From: Gallibacterium genomosp. 1
GTDB taxonomy: Bacteria; Pseudomonadota; Gammaproteobacteria; Enterobacterales; Pasteurellaceae
Reading direction: 5' to 3'
DNA: 64,000 nucleotides
Assembly: GCF_000771875.1 (NCBI RefSeq)
Contig: NZ_JPXX01000021.1
Coordinates: 1-64,000, forward strand
Shown here: piece after piece, positions 30,950 to 42,397 of the stretch
Layout of the letters: the number at the start of each line of letters is the position of its first letter
Position numbering within the stretch: the first letter of the stretch is position 1
Program-made: the position numbers and the translations under genes
The notes under the pieces: generated by a model
Seen by the model: only the letters and a program-made list of their open reading frames with translations
What the model was told of the DNA's origin: nothing
The model's database searches: none

Positions 30950-32068
30950 ATGACCACTGAAAAAACCAATTTACTTAATCTAACCCGTCAAGAAATGCGT
31001 CATTTTTTGTCGGATTTAGGCGAAAAACCTTTCCGTGCGGATCAAATTATGAAATGGATCTATCACTATGGTGAAGATAATTTCGATAATATGACTAATA
31101 TTAACAAAGTTTTGCGTGAAAAATTAAAGCAAGTTGCAGAAATTAAAGCGCCTGAAATTGCAATTGAGCAACGTTCTTCCGATGGTACTATAAAATGGGC
31201 TATGCAGGTTGGTGATCAACAAATCGAGAGTGTTTATATTCCGGAAGCAGATCGTGCCACACTTTGCGTATCTTCCCAAGTTGGTTGTGCTTTGGCTTGT
31301 ACATTCTGTTCAACAGCGCAACAAGGTTTTAATCGTAATTTGACCGTTTCTGAAATTATTGGTCAGGTTTGGCGCGCTTCCAAAGTGATTGGTGCTTTCG
31401 GTGAAACAAAAGTTAGACCGATTACTAATGTGGTAATGATGGGGATGGGCGAACCCTTGTTAAACGTAAGCAATGTAGTACCAGCAATGGAGATTATGTT
31501 AGATGATTTTGGTTATGGTTTATCCAAGCGCCGAGTGACTTTATCAACCTCCGGTGTTGTACCAGCACTTGATAAACTGGGTGAAATGATCGATGTTGCT
31601 TTAGCAATTTCATTACATGCGCCCAATGATGAGTTGCGCAATGAGATTGTGCCTTTAAATAAAAAATATAATATTGAAATGTTAATTGATTCCGTAAATC
31701 GTTATCTAAAAATTTCCAATGCAAACCACGGTAAGGTAACTATTGAATATGTTATGCTCGATCACGTTAATGATGAAGTCGAACACGCACATCAATTAGC
31801 TCAAGTATTAAAGCATACGCCTTGTAAAATCAATCTTATTCCTTGGAATCCGTTCCCAGAAGCACCTTATAACAAGAGTTCTAATACGCGTATCGATCGC
31901 TTCCAAAAAACATTAATGGAATATGGATTTACCGTTATTGTACGAAAAACTCGTGGCGATGATATTGATGCGGCTTGTGGACAACTTGCCGGAGATGTAA
32001 TTGATCGTACAAAACGTACTGCACAAAAACGAGCTTTTGGTAAAAATATTGAAATAACGCAATCTTAA
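30950..32068 (+). CDS. rlmN: 23S rRNA/tRNA adenine C2-methyltransferase RlmN
   Basis: 372 aa from ATG 30950 (GAGG 7 nt upstream); an ATG ten codons earlier has no site. Radical-SAM CxxxCxxC in [16 protein letters not shown], and the second catalytic Cys in [10 protein letters not shown]. It methylates A2503 of 23S rRNA and A37 of some tRNAs. First gene of the rlmN-pilF-rodZ-ispG-hisS-yfgM cluster, as in Haemophilus influenzae. Confidence 0.97.
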   Translation: MTTEKTNLLNLTRQEMRHFLSDLGEKPFRADQIMKWIYHYGEDNFDNMTNINKVLREKLKQVAEIKAPEIAIEQRSSDGTIKWAMQVGDQQIESVYIPEADRATLCVSSQVGCALACTFCSTAQQGFNRNLTVSEIIGQVWRASKVIGAFGETKVRPITNVVMMGMGEPLLNVSNVVPAMEIMLDDFGYGLSKRRVTLSTSGVVPALDKLGEMIDVALAISLHAPNDELRNEIVPLNKKYNIEMLIDSVNRYLKISNANHGKVTIEYVMLDHVNDEVEHAHQLAQVLKHTPCKINLIPWNPFPEAPYNKSSNTRIDRFQKTLMEYGFTVIVRKTRGDDIDAACGQLAGDVIDRTKRTAQKRAFGKNIEITQS

Positions 32069-32088
32069 TGCTAGTAAGTGAGGAAATT

Positions 32089-32652
32089 ATGAAAAATATA
32101 ATGATGAAACTGAAATTTTTTATTCTACTTTCCTCACTATTTTCACTTTTTGCTTGTAGTCATTCTACTATAAATAAATCTCCTACTTTTAATAATGCCG
32201 CTGCGGCAAAAACTCGTGTTGAATTAGGGTTAGCTTATTTATCACACGGCAATCCTACATTAGCAAAAGCTAATTTAGATAAAGCACTACAACATACTCC
32301 AAATGATTACTTGCCTTATCTTGGTTTAGCCTATTTTTATCAACATACCCAACAACTCGAACTTGCTGGAGAATATTATCAAAAAGCACTCACTCTTTCT
32401 CCTAAGAATGGCGATGTATTGAATAACTATGCTACTTACCTCTGCTCTCAACGACAATTTAATGCGGCATTTAATTTTTTTGAACAAGCATTAAAAAGTA
32501 AATCTTATTATCATTTTGCTGATACTTATGAAAATATTGCTATTTGTGCCGTTTTAGCTAACGATCAAAACAAAATTGAACAAGCTTTAACCCAATTGGA
32601 GAAATATTCTGTAGATAAAGCGAAAAATTTACGGCAACGTTTACATAAATAA
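32089..32652 (+). CDS. pilF: Type IV pilus biogenesis lipoprotein PilF/PilW
   Basis: 187 aa from ATG 32089 (GAGGAAATT). Lipoprotein signal with lipobox LFAC, then TPR repeats (ARVELGLAYLSHG-like TRVELGLAYLSHGNPTLAKA and later copies). It is the pilotin that places the PilQ secretin in the outer membrane, relevant to natural competence in this family. Confidence 0.9.
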   Translation: MKNIMMKLKFFILLSSLFSLFACSHSTINKSPTFNNAAAAKTRVELGLAYLSHGNPTLAKANLDKALQHTPNDYLPYLGLAYFYQHTQQLELAGEYYQKALTLSPKNGDVLNNYATYLCSQRQFNAAFNFFEQALKSKSYYHFADTYENIAICAVLANDQNKIEQALTQLEKYSVDKAKNLRQRLHK

Positions 32653-32795
32653 CGGCAAAATCACCTTGATTGAGATTATTCTTATTTTTCTCTTGCCTGC
32701 CAATCTGTATAATAGCTAAATAATTTTTCTTTATAGCCACCAGCGTATTCTTACAATCCGCTACAGCTATTCATCACAATAAGTAATAAACGATT

Positions 32796-33830
32796 ATGGA
32801 TCAGGAACAACTTGCAACTAATGTCGATTTAGGACAACAACTGCGTAATGCTCGTGAACAACTTGGATTAACTATTGAACAGGTTGCCGAACAGATAAAC
32901 TTACGACCGGTAATATTAAAACAATTCGAAGAAAACCAATTTGTTTTAAAAGATATTCCAGCAACTTTCGCTCGTGGTTACTTACGTAATTACTTAAAAT
33001 TCCTACATTTACCAGCAACTTTATTAACCGATAATATTGCCTTTGGTACGGAAGTAAAAAATGACTTAAATAAAAATCATCGTACCAAAAACTCTGTTAA
33101 TCGCTATGTTTCTCATCACCGTTGGTTACGACCTTTAAGTTGTATTGTATTAATTATCATCATCGGTATGACTGTTTTATGGTGGTGGCAGGATCACCAA
33201 CGCTCTGCTAGCGAACGCAATAATTTTGTTGAAGAGCATTCCATAGCGGAACAAAACACAACTGAGAGCGCTCCAGTAGGCACTGATTCAATAAGTGAAA
33301 ACGGTAACAATACAGAAACAACAGTAACCGATAATAACGAAAATATTGAAACAACAAGCACTACTAATCTTCAAACTGAAGCTAACGAGACTACAGCAGT
33401 AGTTAATAATAAAGAAACAACCGTAGTAACTAATAGCTCTACTAACAATAGTAGTGAAAATAAAAACAGTGAAGCTTATCCAAATACATCAACCGAAGCT
33501 TTAGCTACAGAAATGAATAAAATTGATGGCAATAACAGTACTACAGAAAACTTAACAACCACCAATCCTGCTGCAGAAGATGTTATTCCAAATAATTTAA
33601 AAATTGAAATTACCGGTGAAAGTTGTTGGCTTAGTGTAAAAGATGCTAATCGCAAAACATTAGCAGAACGAGAATACAGACGCGGCGAAATTTTAGATTT
33701 GACTGGTGATGCGCCTTATTCATTAATTATTGGTGCACCACAAAATGTAAAAATCAGTTACCAAGGTCAAGATGTGCCATTAAAAATTGATGGTCGTGTA
33801 GCAAAATTAACGCTACCGGCTCAACAGTAA
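32796..33830 (+). CDS. rodZ: Cytoskeleton protein RodZ
   Basis: 344 aa. N-terminal helix-turn-helix domain (residues ~10-85: LGQQLRNAREQLGLTIEQVA), one membrane segment (~115-136, ending MTVLWWW), a long Thr/Asn-rich periplasmic linker and a C-terminal DUF4115 beta domain. It links MreB to the membrane for rod shape. Weak ribosome site. Confidence 0.93.
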   Translation: MDQEQLATNVDLGQQLRNAREQLGLTIEQVAEQINLRPVILKQFEENQFVLKDIPATFARGYLRNYLKFLHLPATLLTDNIAFGTEVKNDLNKNHRTKNSVNRYVSHHRWLRPLSCIVLIIIIGMTVLWWWQDHQRSASERNNFVEEHSIAEQNTTESAPVGTDSISENGNNTETTVTDNNENIETTSTTNLQTEANETTAVVNNKETTVVTNSSTNNSSENKNSEAYPNTSTEALATEMNKIDGNNSTTENLTTTNPAAEDVIPNNLKIEITGESCWLSVKDANRKTLAEREYRRGEILDLTGDAPYSLIIGAPQNVKISYQGQDVPLKIDGRVAKLTLPAQQ

Positions 33831-33854
33831 TTATCATTAATTTTAAAGAAAAAT

Positions 33855-34970
33855 ATGTTAAAACAATCTCCTATTCAACGTAGAAAATCTACTCGTATTT
33901 ATGTTGGCAATGTGCCCATCGGTGATGGAGCACCTATTGCTGTTCAATCAATGACGAATACAAGAACCACCGATATTGAAGCAACTGTTGCTCAAATCAA
34001 AGCATTGGAGCGTGTCGGTGCTGATATTGTACGTGTTTCCGTGCCAACAATGGACGCAGCAGAAGCATTTAAACTGATTAAACAACAGGTTAAAGTGCCG
34101 TTAGTTGCCGATATTCATTTTGATTACCGTATCGCATTAAAAGTTGCTGAATACGGCGTTGACTGTTTAAGAATCAATCCGGGTAATATCGGTAGAGAAG
34201 ATCGTATCCGTGCTGTAGTCGATTGTGCCAGAGATAAAAATATTCCAATTCGGATCGGCGTTAATGCTGGTTCATTAGAAAAGGATCTGCAAGAAAAATA
34301 TGGTGAACCAACACCACAAGCTTTATTAGAGTCAGCATTGCGACACGTTGATATTCTTGATCGCTTGAATTTCGATCAGTTTAAAGTCAGTGTTAAAGCC
34401 TCTGATGTTTTCTTAGCAGTAGATGCTTATCGATTATTGGCTAAACAAATTAAACAGCCACTTCATCTCGGCATTACCGAAGCAGGTGGCGCCCGCTCCG
34501 GTTCTGTGAAAAGTGCTATTGGACTAGGTATGTTGCTTGCTGAAGGTATAGGTGATACCTTACGTGTTTCCTTAGCAGCCGATCCGATAGAAGAGATCAA
34601 GGTCGGTTTCGATATTTTAAAATCATTGCGTATCCGTTCTCGTGGCATTAATTTTATCGCTTGCCCAACCTGCTCTCGTCAGGAGTTTGATGTTATCGCA
34701 ACCGTTAATGCCTTAGAACAACGTTTAGAAGATATTATTACACCAATGGATGTTTCCATTATCGGTTGTGTGGTAAACGGTCCGGGAGAGGCTTTGGTTT
34801 CCGATCTTGGTGTCGCCGGTGGCAATAAAAAAAGTGGTTTTTATATCGCCGGACAACGTCAAAAAGAGCGTTTTGATAATGATCATCTTATCGATCAGCT
34901 CGAAACTCAGATTCGTGCACGAATAAGTGCGTTAGATCCAAATAATCAAATTAAAGTAGAACAAGTTTAA
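33855..34970 (+). CDS. ispG: 4-hydroxy-3-methylbut-2-enyl diphosphate synthase
   Basis: 371 aa. [21 protein letters not shown] at the N-terminus, the Fe-S ligands in [11 protein letters not shown] and a third Cys in [10 protein letters not shown]. It performs the sixth step of the MEP isoprenoid pathway using a [4Fe-4S] cluster. 24 bp after rodZ. Confidence 0.97.
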   Translation: MLKQSPIQRRKSTRIYVGNVPIGDGAPIAVQSMTNTRTTDIEATVAQIKALERVGADIVRVSVPTMDAAEAFKLIKQQVKVPLVADIHFDYRIALKVAEYGVDCLRINPGNIGREDRIRAVVDCARDKNIPIRIGVNAGSLEKDLQEKYGEPTPQALLESALRHVDILDRLNFDQFKVSVKASDVFLAVDAYRLLAKQIKQPLHLGITEAGGARSGSVKSAIGLGMLLAEGIGDTLRVSLAADPIEEIKVGFDILKSLRIRSRGINFIACPTCSRQEFDVIATVNALEQRLEDIITPMDVSIIGCVVNGPGEALVSDLGVAGGNKKSGFYIAGQRQKERFDNDHLIDQLETQIRARISALDPNNQIKVEQV

Positions 34971-34991
34971 TCATAAAAATAGGAATTTAAT

Positions 34992-36275
34992 GTGGCAAAA
35001 ACTATTCAAGCTATTCGAGGAATGAACGACTATCTGCCTAGCGATACACCGTTATGGCAATGGGTAGAAAATAAAATCAAGCAGCGTTTAAGCAGTTACG
35101 GTTACTCAGAAATCCGGATGCCGATTGTTGAATCAACTCCGCTTTTTGCTCGTGCTATCGGTGAAGTAACTGATGTTGTTGAAAAAGAGATGTTCACGTT
35201 TAATGATCGTGATGATGAAAGTTTAACATTGCGTCCGGAAGGAACTGCCGGTTGTGTACGTGCCGGAATCGAACACGGTTTGCTTTATAATCAAGAACAG
35301 CGTTTATGGTATATTGGTCCTATGTTCCGTTACGAACGTCCGCAAAAAGGTCGTTATCGCCAATTTCATCAATGCGGGGTTGAAGTTTTCGGTATCGCAA
35401 ATCCATTAATTGATGCAGAATTAATTATTATGACCGCAAAATTATGGCAAGATTTAGGTATTGCCGATCACGTACAATTGCAACTTAACTCTATCGGTTC
35501 ATTAGAAGCACGCAAAAACTATCGTGCCGCATTGGTTAATTATTTGCAAAATTATGTAGAGCAGTTAGATGAAGACAGTAAACGTCGTTTAACCACTAAT
35601 CCATTGCGAATTTTGGATAGTAAAGATGAGGAGGTGCAGCAAATTTTAAATAATGCACCGAAATTGCACGATTATTTAGATGAAGATTCTCGTCAACATT
35701 TTGCAACACTTTGTTCAATTTTAGAACAATATGGTATTCGCTATGAGATTAATCAGAAATTAGTACGTGGTTTAGATTACTACAACAAAACTGTTTTTGA
35801 ATGGGTAACCACTGCTTTAGGCGCACAAGGTACTGTTTGCGGAGGCGGACGCTATGATGGTTTAGTAGAACAACTTGGTGGCCACGCTACACCAGCAGTC
35901 GGTTTTGCTATGGGCTTGGAACGTTTAGTGTTGCTGATTCAGGAAGTTGTTAAAAATCCACCGATTAACCCTAATGTTGATATTTATGTTATTCATCAGG
36001 GAGATAATACAACTCTACCTGCCCTACAATTAGCTACCCAACTTCGTTCAGCGTTACCACAAATTAAAGTAATGTTACATTGCAGTGGAGGTAACTTTAA
36101 AAAACAATTTAAACGTGCAGACAAGCTCGGCGCAAAATTTGCATTAATTCTCGGTGAAGATGAAGTAGCACGACAACAGGTTGTGATTAAAGATCTATTA
36201 AGTGGAGAACAGCAAATTACATTAGCAAATACCGATGCTATCGGCTATTTAACCCCATTTTACACATCTCGCTAA
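34992..36275 (+). CDS. hisS: Histidyl-tRNA synthetase
   Basis: 427 aa with a GTG start at 34992 (AGGA upstream). Class II motifs: [53 protein letters not shown] and [14 protein letters not shown]. Charges tRNA-His. Confidence 0.97.
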   Translation: MAKTIQAIRGMNDYLPSDTPLWQWVENKIKQRLSSYGYSEIRMPIVESTPLFARAIGEVTDVVEKEMFTFNDRDDESLTLRPEGTAGCVRAGIEHGLLYNQEQRLWYIGPMFRYERPQKGRYRQFHQCGVEVFGIANPLIDAELIIMTAKLWQDLGIADHVQLQLNSIGSLEARKNYRAALVNYLQNYVEQLDEDSKRRLTTNPLRILDSKDEEVQQILNNAPKLHDYLDEDSRQHFATLCSILEQYGIRYEINQKLVRGLDYYNKTVFEWVTTALGAQGTVCGGGRYDGLVEQLGGHATPAVGFAMGLERLVLLIQEVVKNPPINPNVDIYVIHQGDNTTLPALQLATQLRSALPQIKVMLHCSGGNFKKQFKRADKLGAKFALILGEDEVARQQVVIKDLLSGEQQITLANTDAIGYLTPFYTSR

Positions 36276-36287
36276 GGAGGCAACATA

Positions 36288-36908
36288 ATGGCTTATACAA
36301 CCAGTGATGAACAACTGCAAATTGAAGAAATCAAACAGTGGTGGAAAGAGAACGGCAAAGTCATTATTGCCGCTATTATTTTAGCTATTATCGGTGTATT
36401 CGGATGGCGTTATTGGCAGGGTTACCAGCAGAGTAAAATTCATCAATCTTCTGCGGAATTTTCTCAAATAATGAAGGCTACCGAACAATCTGATACTGTG
36501 AAGGCAAATGCCCAATTAACTCAATTTGTTGAAGCTAATCCAAGCAGCACTTACTCCGCCTTTTTATTATTAGAACAGGCAAAAAAACAGATTGACGTCA
36601 ATCAATGGCAACAAGCTGCCGATACGCTACAAAAAGCACTTAACAATGCAAAGGATAGCGCATTGATTTCATTAATCGCACTGCGTTTAGCAAGTGTACA
36701 AACACAGTTGAAACAGTTTGAACCGGCATTGGCAACATTAGGCAAAGTAACGGATCAAGCGTGGCAAGGAAGAAAAGCGATGCTTTCAGGTGAAATTTAT
36801 AATGCAATGGGTAATAAAGCGGAAGCGAAAAAATCGTTTGAAGCGGCATTAACCACTGCCAACCCACTTGAAGCACAATGGTTACAAATCCAAATCAATA
36901 ATTTGTAA
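36288..36908 (+). CDS. yfgM: YfgM, SecYEG-associated chaperone protein
   Basis: 206 aa. Cytoplasmic start EEQLQIEEIK-like DEQLQIEEIKQWWKENGK, one membrane helix (~24-42) and a periplasmic TPR-like domain. It works with PpiD at the translocon. bamB, usually next, is absent; a strong terminator follows. Confidence 0.92.
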   Translation: MAYTTSDEQLQIEEIKQWWKENGKVIIAAIILAIIGVFGWRYWQGYQQSKIHQSSAEFSQIMKATEQSDTVKANAQLTQFVEANPSSTYSAFLLLEQAKKQIDVNQWQQAADTLQKALNNAKDSALISLIALRLASVQTQLKQFEPALATLGKVTDQAWQGRKAMLSGEIYNAMGNKAEAKKSFEAALTTANPLEAQWLQIQINNL

Positions 36909-36916
36909 TATCCCTT

Positions 36917-36944
36917 TCCCCCGACACACTATCGGGGGATTTTT
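36917..36944 (+). terminator. Terminator of the rlmN-yfgM cluster
   Basis: TCCCCCGA/TCGGGGGA perfect stem (36917-36924, 36932-36939), loop CACACTA, then TTTTT. Confidence 0.9.
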
Positions 36945-37073
36945 ATATCTGAAAAATCACATATTATCAAAATAAAAAATTGCTAATAACATTACAACGC
37001 TATTATCAGTAATACCAGTAACCATTCTATCGAATATAACAGGTTAAATTTGCTGTAAACACAAATAGTGCAT

Positions 37074-37802
37074 TTATTTCGCTACACACTCTTGTAATAA
37101 GACATTATCTTGGGAAGCCGTTTTACCTAATTGCAACCAAGAATTAACTTTGCTCTGCTGCCAATTTTGAGTATTCAACGCTTCAACACTTAACATATAA
37201 TATTGATTAGCAAAAACAAAATGATCACCTTGGCTTAGCTGTTTATCCCATTTTAATAATTCCATTTTACCTTGCCAAAAAACGTTTATCTGATCTTGTT
37301 GATAACTGATTTTAAGATCTTTACCGTTATCACAACGATAAACTATATCATTGATTCCTTTGATATTTTTCTGTTCTACATTAATAATCTTCAGTTTCAC
37401 ATTATAAACACGTTTCACATTCGGCTGTTTACGAGCATCATTACGAGTTTGATATACAGTCAATGTATATTTACCTGAATACGGCAACACTTGATAAATA
37501 GCTGATAAATTAGCTGTCGCTTTAGCGTGGTTAAGTGAAAATTGAATTTGTCGGTCATTATCGATTGTTTCTAAAGTAAGAAGCTGACCTTGTTTTGCAT
37601 AAAAGCTATAGCGATCTACATCATAGCCTTTAATTGTACCTTTTAATTCGGCGAAATTTTCCCCTTTAGCAAATTGTACGGAAAAATCATTAGTATTTAC
37701 GGCAGCACCATCATTACTGTTATTAGTAGATTGTGCCGCATTTACACTGCAAGCCTGTGCCAAACCAAGCACGAATAGCACTGTTACTAATTTTAATTTC
37801 AT
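37074..37802 (-). CDS. Secreted protein with PliG-like and MliC-like lysozyme-inhibitor domains
   Basis: 242 aa with a signal peptide (LKLVTVLFVLGLAQACSVNA). Residues ~42-140 match the PliG/PPC pattern: VQFAKGENFAELKGTIKGYD, YSFYAKQGQLLTLE, LPYSGKYTLTVYQTRNDARK. Residues ~150-242 match the MliC/PliC pattern: IVYRCDNGKDLKISY, a central G-K-M-E-L-L strand and a final Cys (LLQECVAK) able to bond the first. I infer a periplasmic protein that blocks host g- and c-type lysozymes. It stands alone between two terminators. Confidence 0.65.
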   Translation of the reverse strand: MKLKLVTVLFVLGLAQACSVNAAQSTNNSNDGAAVNTNDFSVQFAKGENFAELKGTIKGYDVDRYSFYAKQGQLLTLETIDNDRQIQFSLNHAKATANLSAIYQVLPYSGKYTLTVYQTRNDARKQPNVKRVYNVKLKIINVEQKNIKGINDIVYRCDNGKDLKISYQQDQINVFWQGKMELLKWDKQLSQGDHFVFANQYYMLSVEALNTQNWQQSKVNSWLQLGKTASQDNVLLQECVAK

Positions 37803-37831
37803 ATTTGAACTCCCTTTATTTGAAAATTAAT

Positions 37832-37866
37832 AAAAAAGGATAGTGTTTTTTAAATCACTATCCTTT
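37832..37866 (-). terminator. Terminator of infC-rpmI-rplT
   Basis: AAAGGATAGTG/CACTATCCTTT, 11-bp perfect stem (37835-37845, 37856-37866), followed on the minus strand by a T run. Confidence 0.9.
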
Positions 37867-37895
37867 CTAAACCTAAAATAAACGAAATCTGTTTA

Positions 37896-38264
<369 letters not shown>

Positions 38265-38308
38265 CTATTTGTACTTAAAAAATAACGAAACGTTCGCTAA
38301 CCTGTGGG

Positions 38309-38506
38309 TTATGCGTATGGTAAACAAGCTACGACTAAAACTTGGTCTGCTTTCGCAACCATTGATTTATGACGTAAATGGCGTTTACGTTTAGTTGATT
38401 TCTTAGTCAAAATATGACGAAGATGAGATTGTTTACGTTTAAAACCGCCAGTTCCAGTTTTTTTGAAACGTTTAGCAGCACCACGTACTGTTTTAATTTT
38501 AGGCAT
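38309..38506 (-). CDS. rpmI: 50S ribosomal protein L35
   Basis: 65 aa, highly basic: [18 protein letters not shown], then [18 protein letters not shown]. Lies between infC and rplT with GGAG upstream of the start. Confidence 0.98.
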   Translation of the reverse strand: MPKIKTVRGAAKRFKKTGTGGFKRKQSHLRHILTKKSTKRKRHLRHKSMVAKADQVLVVACLPYA

Positions 38507-38609
38507 TGTTTAATAACTCCGCATTGTTTACGATTAATCACTAATAATCAGGCGAATAAAAAGCAAAGACGCAAAACACCTTTACTTCTCACTACTTGAA
38601 CTGCACTGA

Positions 38610-39152
38610 CTATTTCTTTTTCGGGGCAAGCACCATCACCATTTGACGACCTTCAATCTTAGATGGTTCAGATTCAACTACAGCTAATTCTGCCAAATCT
38701 GCTTTGATACGATCCAACATTTCGATGCCAATCTGCTGATGTGCCAATTCACGACCACGAAAACGTAGTGTGATTTTAGTTTTATCCCCATCTTCCAAAA
38801 AGCGAATCAGGCTGCGTAGTTTTACCTGATAATCGCCTTCGTCAGTTCCAGGACGGAACTTAACTTCTTTTACCTGAACAACTTTCTGTTTCTTTTTCTG
38901 CTCTTTTGCAGTTTTGCTCTTTTCATAAAGGAATTTACCGTAATTCATAATACGGCAAACCGGAGGTTCAGCATTAGGACTGATTTCGACAAGATCCAAA
39001 TCGGCCTGCTCAGCCAACTCTAATGCCTGTTGGATAGATACAATCCCCGCTTGCTCACCATCTTGGTCGATCAAACGGACTTCCTTCACACGAATTTCTT
39101 CATTAATACGATTCGGACGATTAGCTGCTGGTGCTTTTTTTACGGTTTTAAT
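38610..39152 (-). CDS. infC: Translation initiation factor IF-3 (ATT start)
   Basis: 180 aa if started at ATT 39152. The first in-frame ATG (39089) would delete the conserved N-terminal PNRINEEIR segment; no ATG/GTG/TTG precedes it in a usable position. AGGA lies 8 nt before the ATT, giving [20 protein letters not shown]. infC is known to use ATT/AUU for autoregulation by IF-3 discrimination. The two domains and end MVLAPKKK are intact. Confidence 0.93.
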   Translation of the reverse strand: MKTVKKAPAANRPNRINEEIRVKEVRLIDQDGEQAGIVSIQQALELAEQADLDLVEISPNAEPPVCRIMNYGKFLYEKSKTAKEQKKKQKVVQVKEVKFRPGTDEGDYQVKLRSLIRFLEDGDKTKITLRFRGRELAHQQIGIEMLDRIKADLAELAVVESEPSKIEGRQMVMVLAPKKK

Positions 39153-39222
39153 AATCTTATTCCTCTATTAAGTTAACTTATCCATCTGCAAAATACAGAA
39201 ACTTAGGTTGTTCATCAATTTA

Positions 39223-39251
39223 TTGACAAAAAACGGTGCTGATTCTATAAA
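39223..39251 (+). promoter_or_regulatory. Near-consensus promoter pointing into the 3' end of ubiF
   Basis: TTGACA (39223-39228), 17-bp spacer, TATAAA (39246-39251). Transcription would start near 39258 and run antisense to ubiF. No plus-strand gene follows. Confidence 0.5.
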
Positions 39252-39298
39252 ATTTCCGCTGTAGTTGCAATAAGCAAGCTCAATTTTCTCACTTTCGT

Positions 39299-40480
39299 TT
39301 ATAAGCCTAGAGCATAACGCAAAGCCTGACGCTTAATAAAACCAGCTCGCTCAGAAACCAATAATGCAATATTACGTGCTACCTTAACCGGCAGTAATGG
39401 AGAACGAAATGTTTTATAAAAAACATCCATTGTTGATTGCATTAACAGATTATCTTTATAACGTTGCTGTTGATAGCGTTGCAAAAAGTTATCTTTCGTT
39501 AAACCGACATCCTGTTTTAGTACCCACTCAACATTTTCCAATAATGCTTTCACATCCTTAAAACCAAGATTTACTCCCTGTCCAGCTAAAGGATGAATAC
39601 TGTGTGCCGCATCACCGACTAAAATCACACCATTTTTATAATACTGCTGTGCATGACGGCGAGTTAAGGCGAATGAACCCCACTTTTTAACCGTAATTTT
39701 GCCTAATCTTGCTGGAAAATATTGCTCAACTTCTGCTGTTAATTTTTCTGCTGATAATTTTTTCAAAAAATCAATCCTTTCAGGCATATCATACCAAACC
39801 AAACAGACCTGTTTACCCAATAATGGCAATAAAGCGCGAGGACCACTTGGATAGAATTGTTGCCACGTCATTGACTGCTGTTCGGCTTCCGTATCCGCTA
39901 ACATTAACATACAATCCTGTTGATAACGCCAACCTGTAACGCCAATACCAGCAATTGTACGCCATTGAGAGGTTGCTCCATCAGCAGCGATAATATATGG
40001 ACTACAAATCCGTTCTCCATTGTCTAAAATAAGATGCCATATATTCTGCTGATACTGTTGTACACTGACCTCACAATTCACGGCAAAATCAACATTCGGT
40101 AATTGTTGGAACTGTTGCCACAATCCCTCTTGAATCAAGAGATTTTCCACCATAAAGCCAAGTTGCGGTAAATCAACCTCTTTAGCACTAAACGTGGTAG
40201 AAAAACCTTCTATCTCCCAAGTACTTAATTCGCTATAAGGGCAAACTCGACGATCTGCGATATATTGCCACGCATTTAAATTCTCCAATAATTTAACTGA
40301 TCCTTGACTAATAGCGGAAATACGTAAATCATATTCACAATCAGTGGAAAAATGAGGTAAAGGTAAACGTTCTAGCACGAATATTTTCAACCCTAATCTA
40401 GCTAGTCCAGCAGCACAAGCAGCACCGACCATTCCTCCGCCAATAATAATAAAATCATAATGTTTTGCCTGTTCACACAT
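39299..40480 (-). CDS. ubiF: Ubiquinone biosynthesis monooxygenase UbiF
   Basis: 393 aa flavoprotein. FAD-binding GGGMVGAACAAGLA near residue 15, DGATSQWR in the middle and GDAAHSIHPLAGQGVNLGF. The YDLRISAIS and C-terminal RAGFIKRQALRYALGL fit UbiF rather than UbiH. It adds the C6 hydroxyl in aerobic ubiquinone synthesis. Divergent from miaB as in E. coli; the 229-bp gap 40481-40709 shows no gene. Confidence 0.9.
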   Translation of the reverse strand: MCEQAKHYDFIIIGGGMVGAACAAGLARLGLKIFVLERLPLPHFSTDCEYDLRISAISQGSVKLLENLNAWQYIADRRVCPYSELSTWEIEGFSTTFSAKEVDLPQLGFMVENLLIQEGLWQQFQQLPNVDFAVNCEVSVQQYQQNIWHLILDNGERICSPYIIAADGATSQWRTIAGIGVTGWRYQQDCMLMLADTEAEQQSMTWQQFYPSGPRALLPLLGKQVCLVWYDMPERIDFLKKLSAEKLTAEVEQYFPARLGKITVKKWGSFALTRRHAQQYYKNGVILVGDAAHSIHPLAGQGVNLGFKDVKALLENVEWVLKQDVGLTKDNFLQRYQQQRYKDNLLMQSTMDVFYKTFRSPLLPVKVARNIALLVSERAGFIKRQALRYALGL

Positions 40481-40709
40481 TTTTGTACCCTTTTCTTCTT
40501 TTTTCCCTTATTTTACTCACAAAAGCTGAAGTTGCCTAAAAGAAAATCATTAACATACCCCAATGAAGTGCTAGAGATTATGCAGATAAATCGGTAGAAT
40601 AGCCGCCAACTTTTATGCCGCTATATTCAGATAGCACTATTTTATCGCGGATAAGTCAGTATCACACTTATCCAATTTAAATCATCCATTAACTTTCAAT
40701 TGAAATAGA

Positions 40710-42137
40710 ATGACACAAAAACTACACATTAAAACTTGGGGCTGCCAAATGAATGAGTATGACTCAGCTAAAATGGCAGACTTATTAAACAATACTCACG
40801 GTTTAGAGTTGACAGAAAATGCGGAAGAAGCAGATATTTTGTTATTAAATACCTGTTCAATCCGTGAAAAGGCACAAGAAAAAGTATTCCACCAATTAGG
40901 ACGTTGGAAAGATTTGAAAAAACAAAATCCTAATCTGATTATCGGTGTTGGCGGTTGTGTCGCCTCACAGGAAGGTGAACATATTCGTGATCGTGCTCCT
41001 TATGTTGATATTATTTTCGGCCCACAAACTTTGCATCGCCTACCGGAAATGGTTAATCAAATTCGTGGAGGTAAAAGCTCTGTGGTCGATGTCAGTTTCC
41101 CAGAAATTGAAAAATTTGATCGCTTACCAGAGCCTAGAGCCGAAGGTCCAACAGCATTTGTTTCCATTATGGAAGGTTGTAATAAATATTGTTCATTCTG
41201 CGTTGTACCTTATACACGTGGCGAAGAAGTAAGCCGCCCTGTCGATGATGTGTTATTTGAAATTGCACAATTGGCAGAACAGGGGGTTCGAGAAGTCAAT
41301 TTGTTAGGTCAAAATGTAAATGCTTACCGAGGTCCGACCCACGATGGTGAGATTTGCTCATTTGCCGAATTATTACGTTTAGTTGCTGCAATTGATGGTA
41401 TTGATCGTTTACGTTTTACTACTTCTCATCCGATAGAATTTACTGATGATATTATTGATGTCTATCGCGATACTCCGGAACTAGTTAGCTTCCTACATTT
41501 ACCAGTGCAAAGCGGTTCCGACCGTGTTTTATCTATGATGAAACGTAATCACACCGCATTGGAATATAAAGCGATTATCCGTAAACTACGTGAAGCTCGT
41601 CCTGATATTCAAATCAGTTCCGATTTTATTGTTGGCTTCCCTGGAGAAACCGCACAAGATTTTGAACAAACCATGAATTTAATTGCGCAAGTCAATTTTG
41701 ATATGAGTTTCAGTTTTATCTACTCTGCCCGTCCCGGCACCCCGGCAGCAGATATGCCGGATGATGTTAGCGAAGAGGAAAAAAAACAACGTTTATATCT
41801 GTTACAAGAACGCATTAATCAACAAGCATCACAATTCAGCCGCCGTATGTTAGGCACTGAACAACGTATTTTGGTGGAAGGTCCGTCCAAAAAAGACATT
41901 ATGGAGTTAACAGGTCGTACCGAAAATAATCGTATTGTTAATTTTGTCGGCTCACCAGATATGATTGGCAAATTCGTTGATGTAAAAATCACTGATGTTT
42001 ATACCAATTCTTTACGTGGTGAAGTAGTACGCACTGAAAATGATATGGATCTTCGAGTACAACACTCTCCACAAGCAGTAATACAACGTACACGCAAAGA
42101 GGATGAACTCGGTGTTGGGCATTATCAAGCCAATTAA
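40710..42137 (+). CDS. miaB: tRNA-2-methylthio-N6-dimethylallyladenosine synthase
   Basis: 475 aa. N-terminal cluster Cys in [19 protein letters not shown] and GGCVASQEG; radical-SAM [16 protein letters not shown]-terminal TRAM domain. It inserts methylthio groups at A37 of tRNAs. Complete length for the family. The 260-bp gap before yajC (42138-42397) shows only inverted-repeat scraps. Confidence 0.97.
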   Translation: MTQKLHIKTWGCQMNEYDSAKMADLLNNTHGLELTENAEEADILLLNTCSIREKAQEKVFHQLGRWKDLKKQNPNLIIGVGGCVASQEGEHIRDRAPYVDIIFGPQTLHRLPEMVNQIRGGKSSVVDVSFPEIEKFDRLPEPRAEGPTAFVSIMEGCNKYCSFCVVPYTRGEEVSRPVDDVLFEIAQLAEQGVREVNLLGQNVNAYRGPTHDGEICSFAELLRLVAAIDGIDRLRFTTSHPIEFTDDIIDVYRDTPELVSFLHLPVQSGSDRVLSMMKRNHTALEYKAIIRKLREARPDIQISSDFIVGFPGETAQDFEQTMNLIAQVNFDMSFSFIYSARPGTPAADMPDDVSEEEKKQRLYLLQERINQQASQFSRRMLGTEQRILVEGPSKKDIMELTGRTENNRIVNFVGSPDMIGKFVDVKITDVYTNSLRGEVVRTENDMDLRVQHSPQAVIQRTRKEDELGVGHYQAN

Positions 42138-42397
42138 TCGTTTTTTGGTAAGGAATAATAACGAATTTTTCACAGATTCGCTGTTTTATTAAAAACACCG
42201 AAACGATTAAAACTCTACTATTCACAGCGGTAGGATGTATTTTTCGGAAGAGTAATAGCCCTTCCAAATCAAGACAATTCATAGTTCAATGCTTTATCTG
42301 TTGTTCTGTGAATTGAAACATGCTATTTTTAGGCACTGTTTTGCCAAAACCGGCATAAAACACTCAACTTTTATTTTGTTATTAAGGAAAAAACAAT

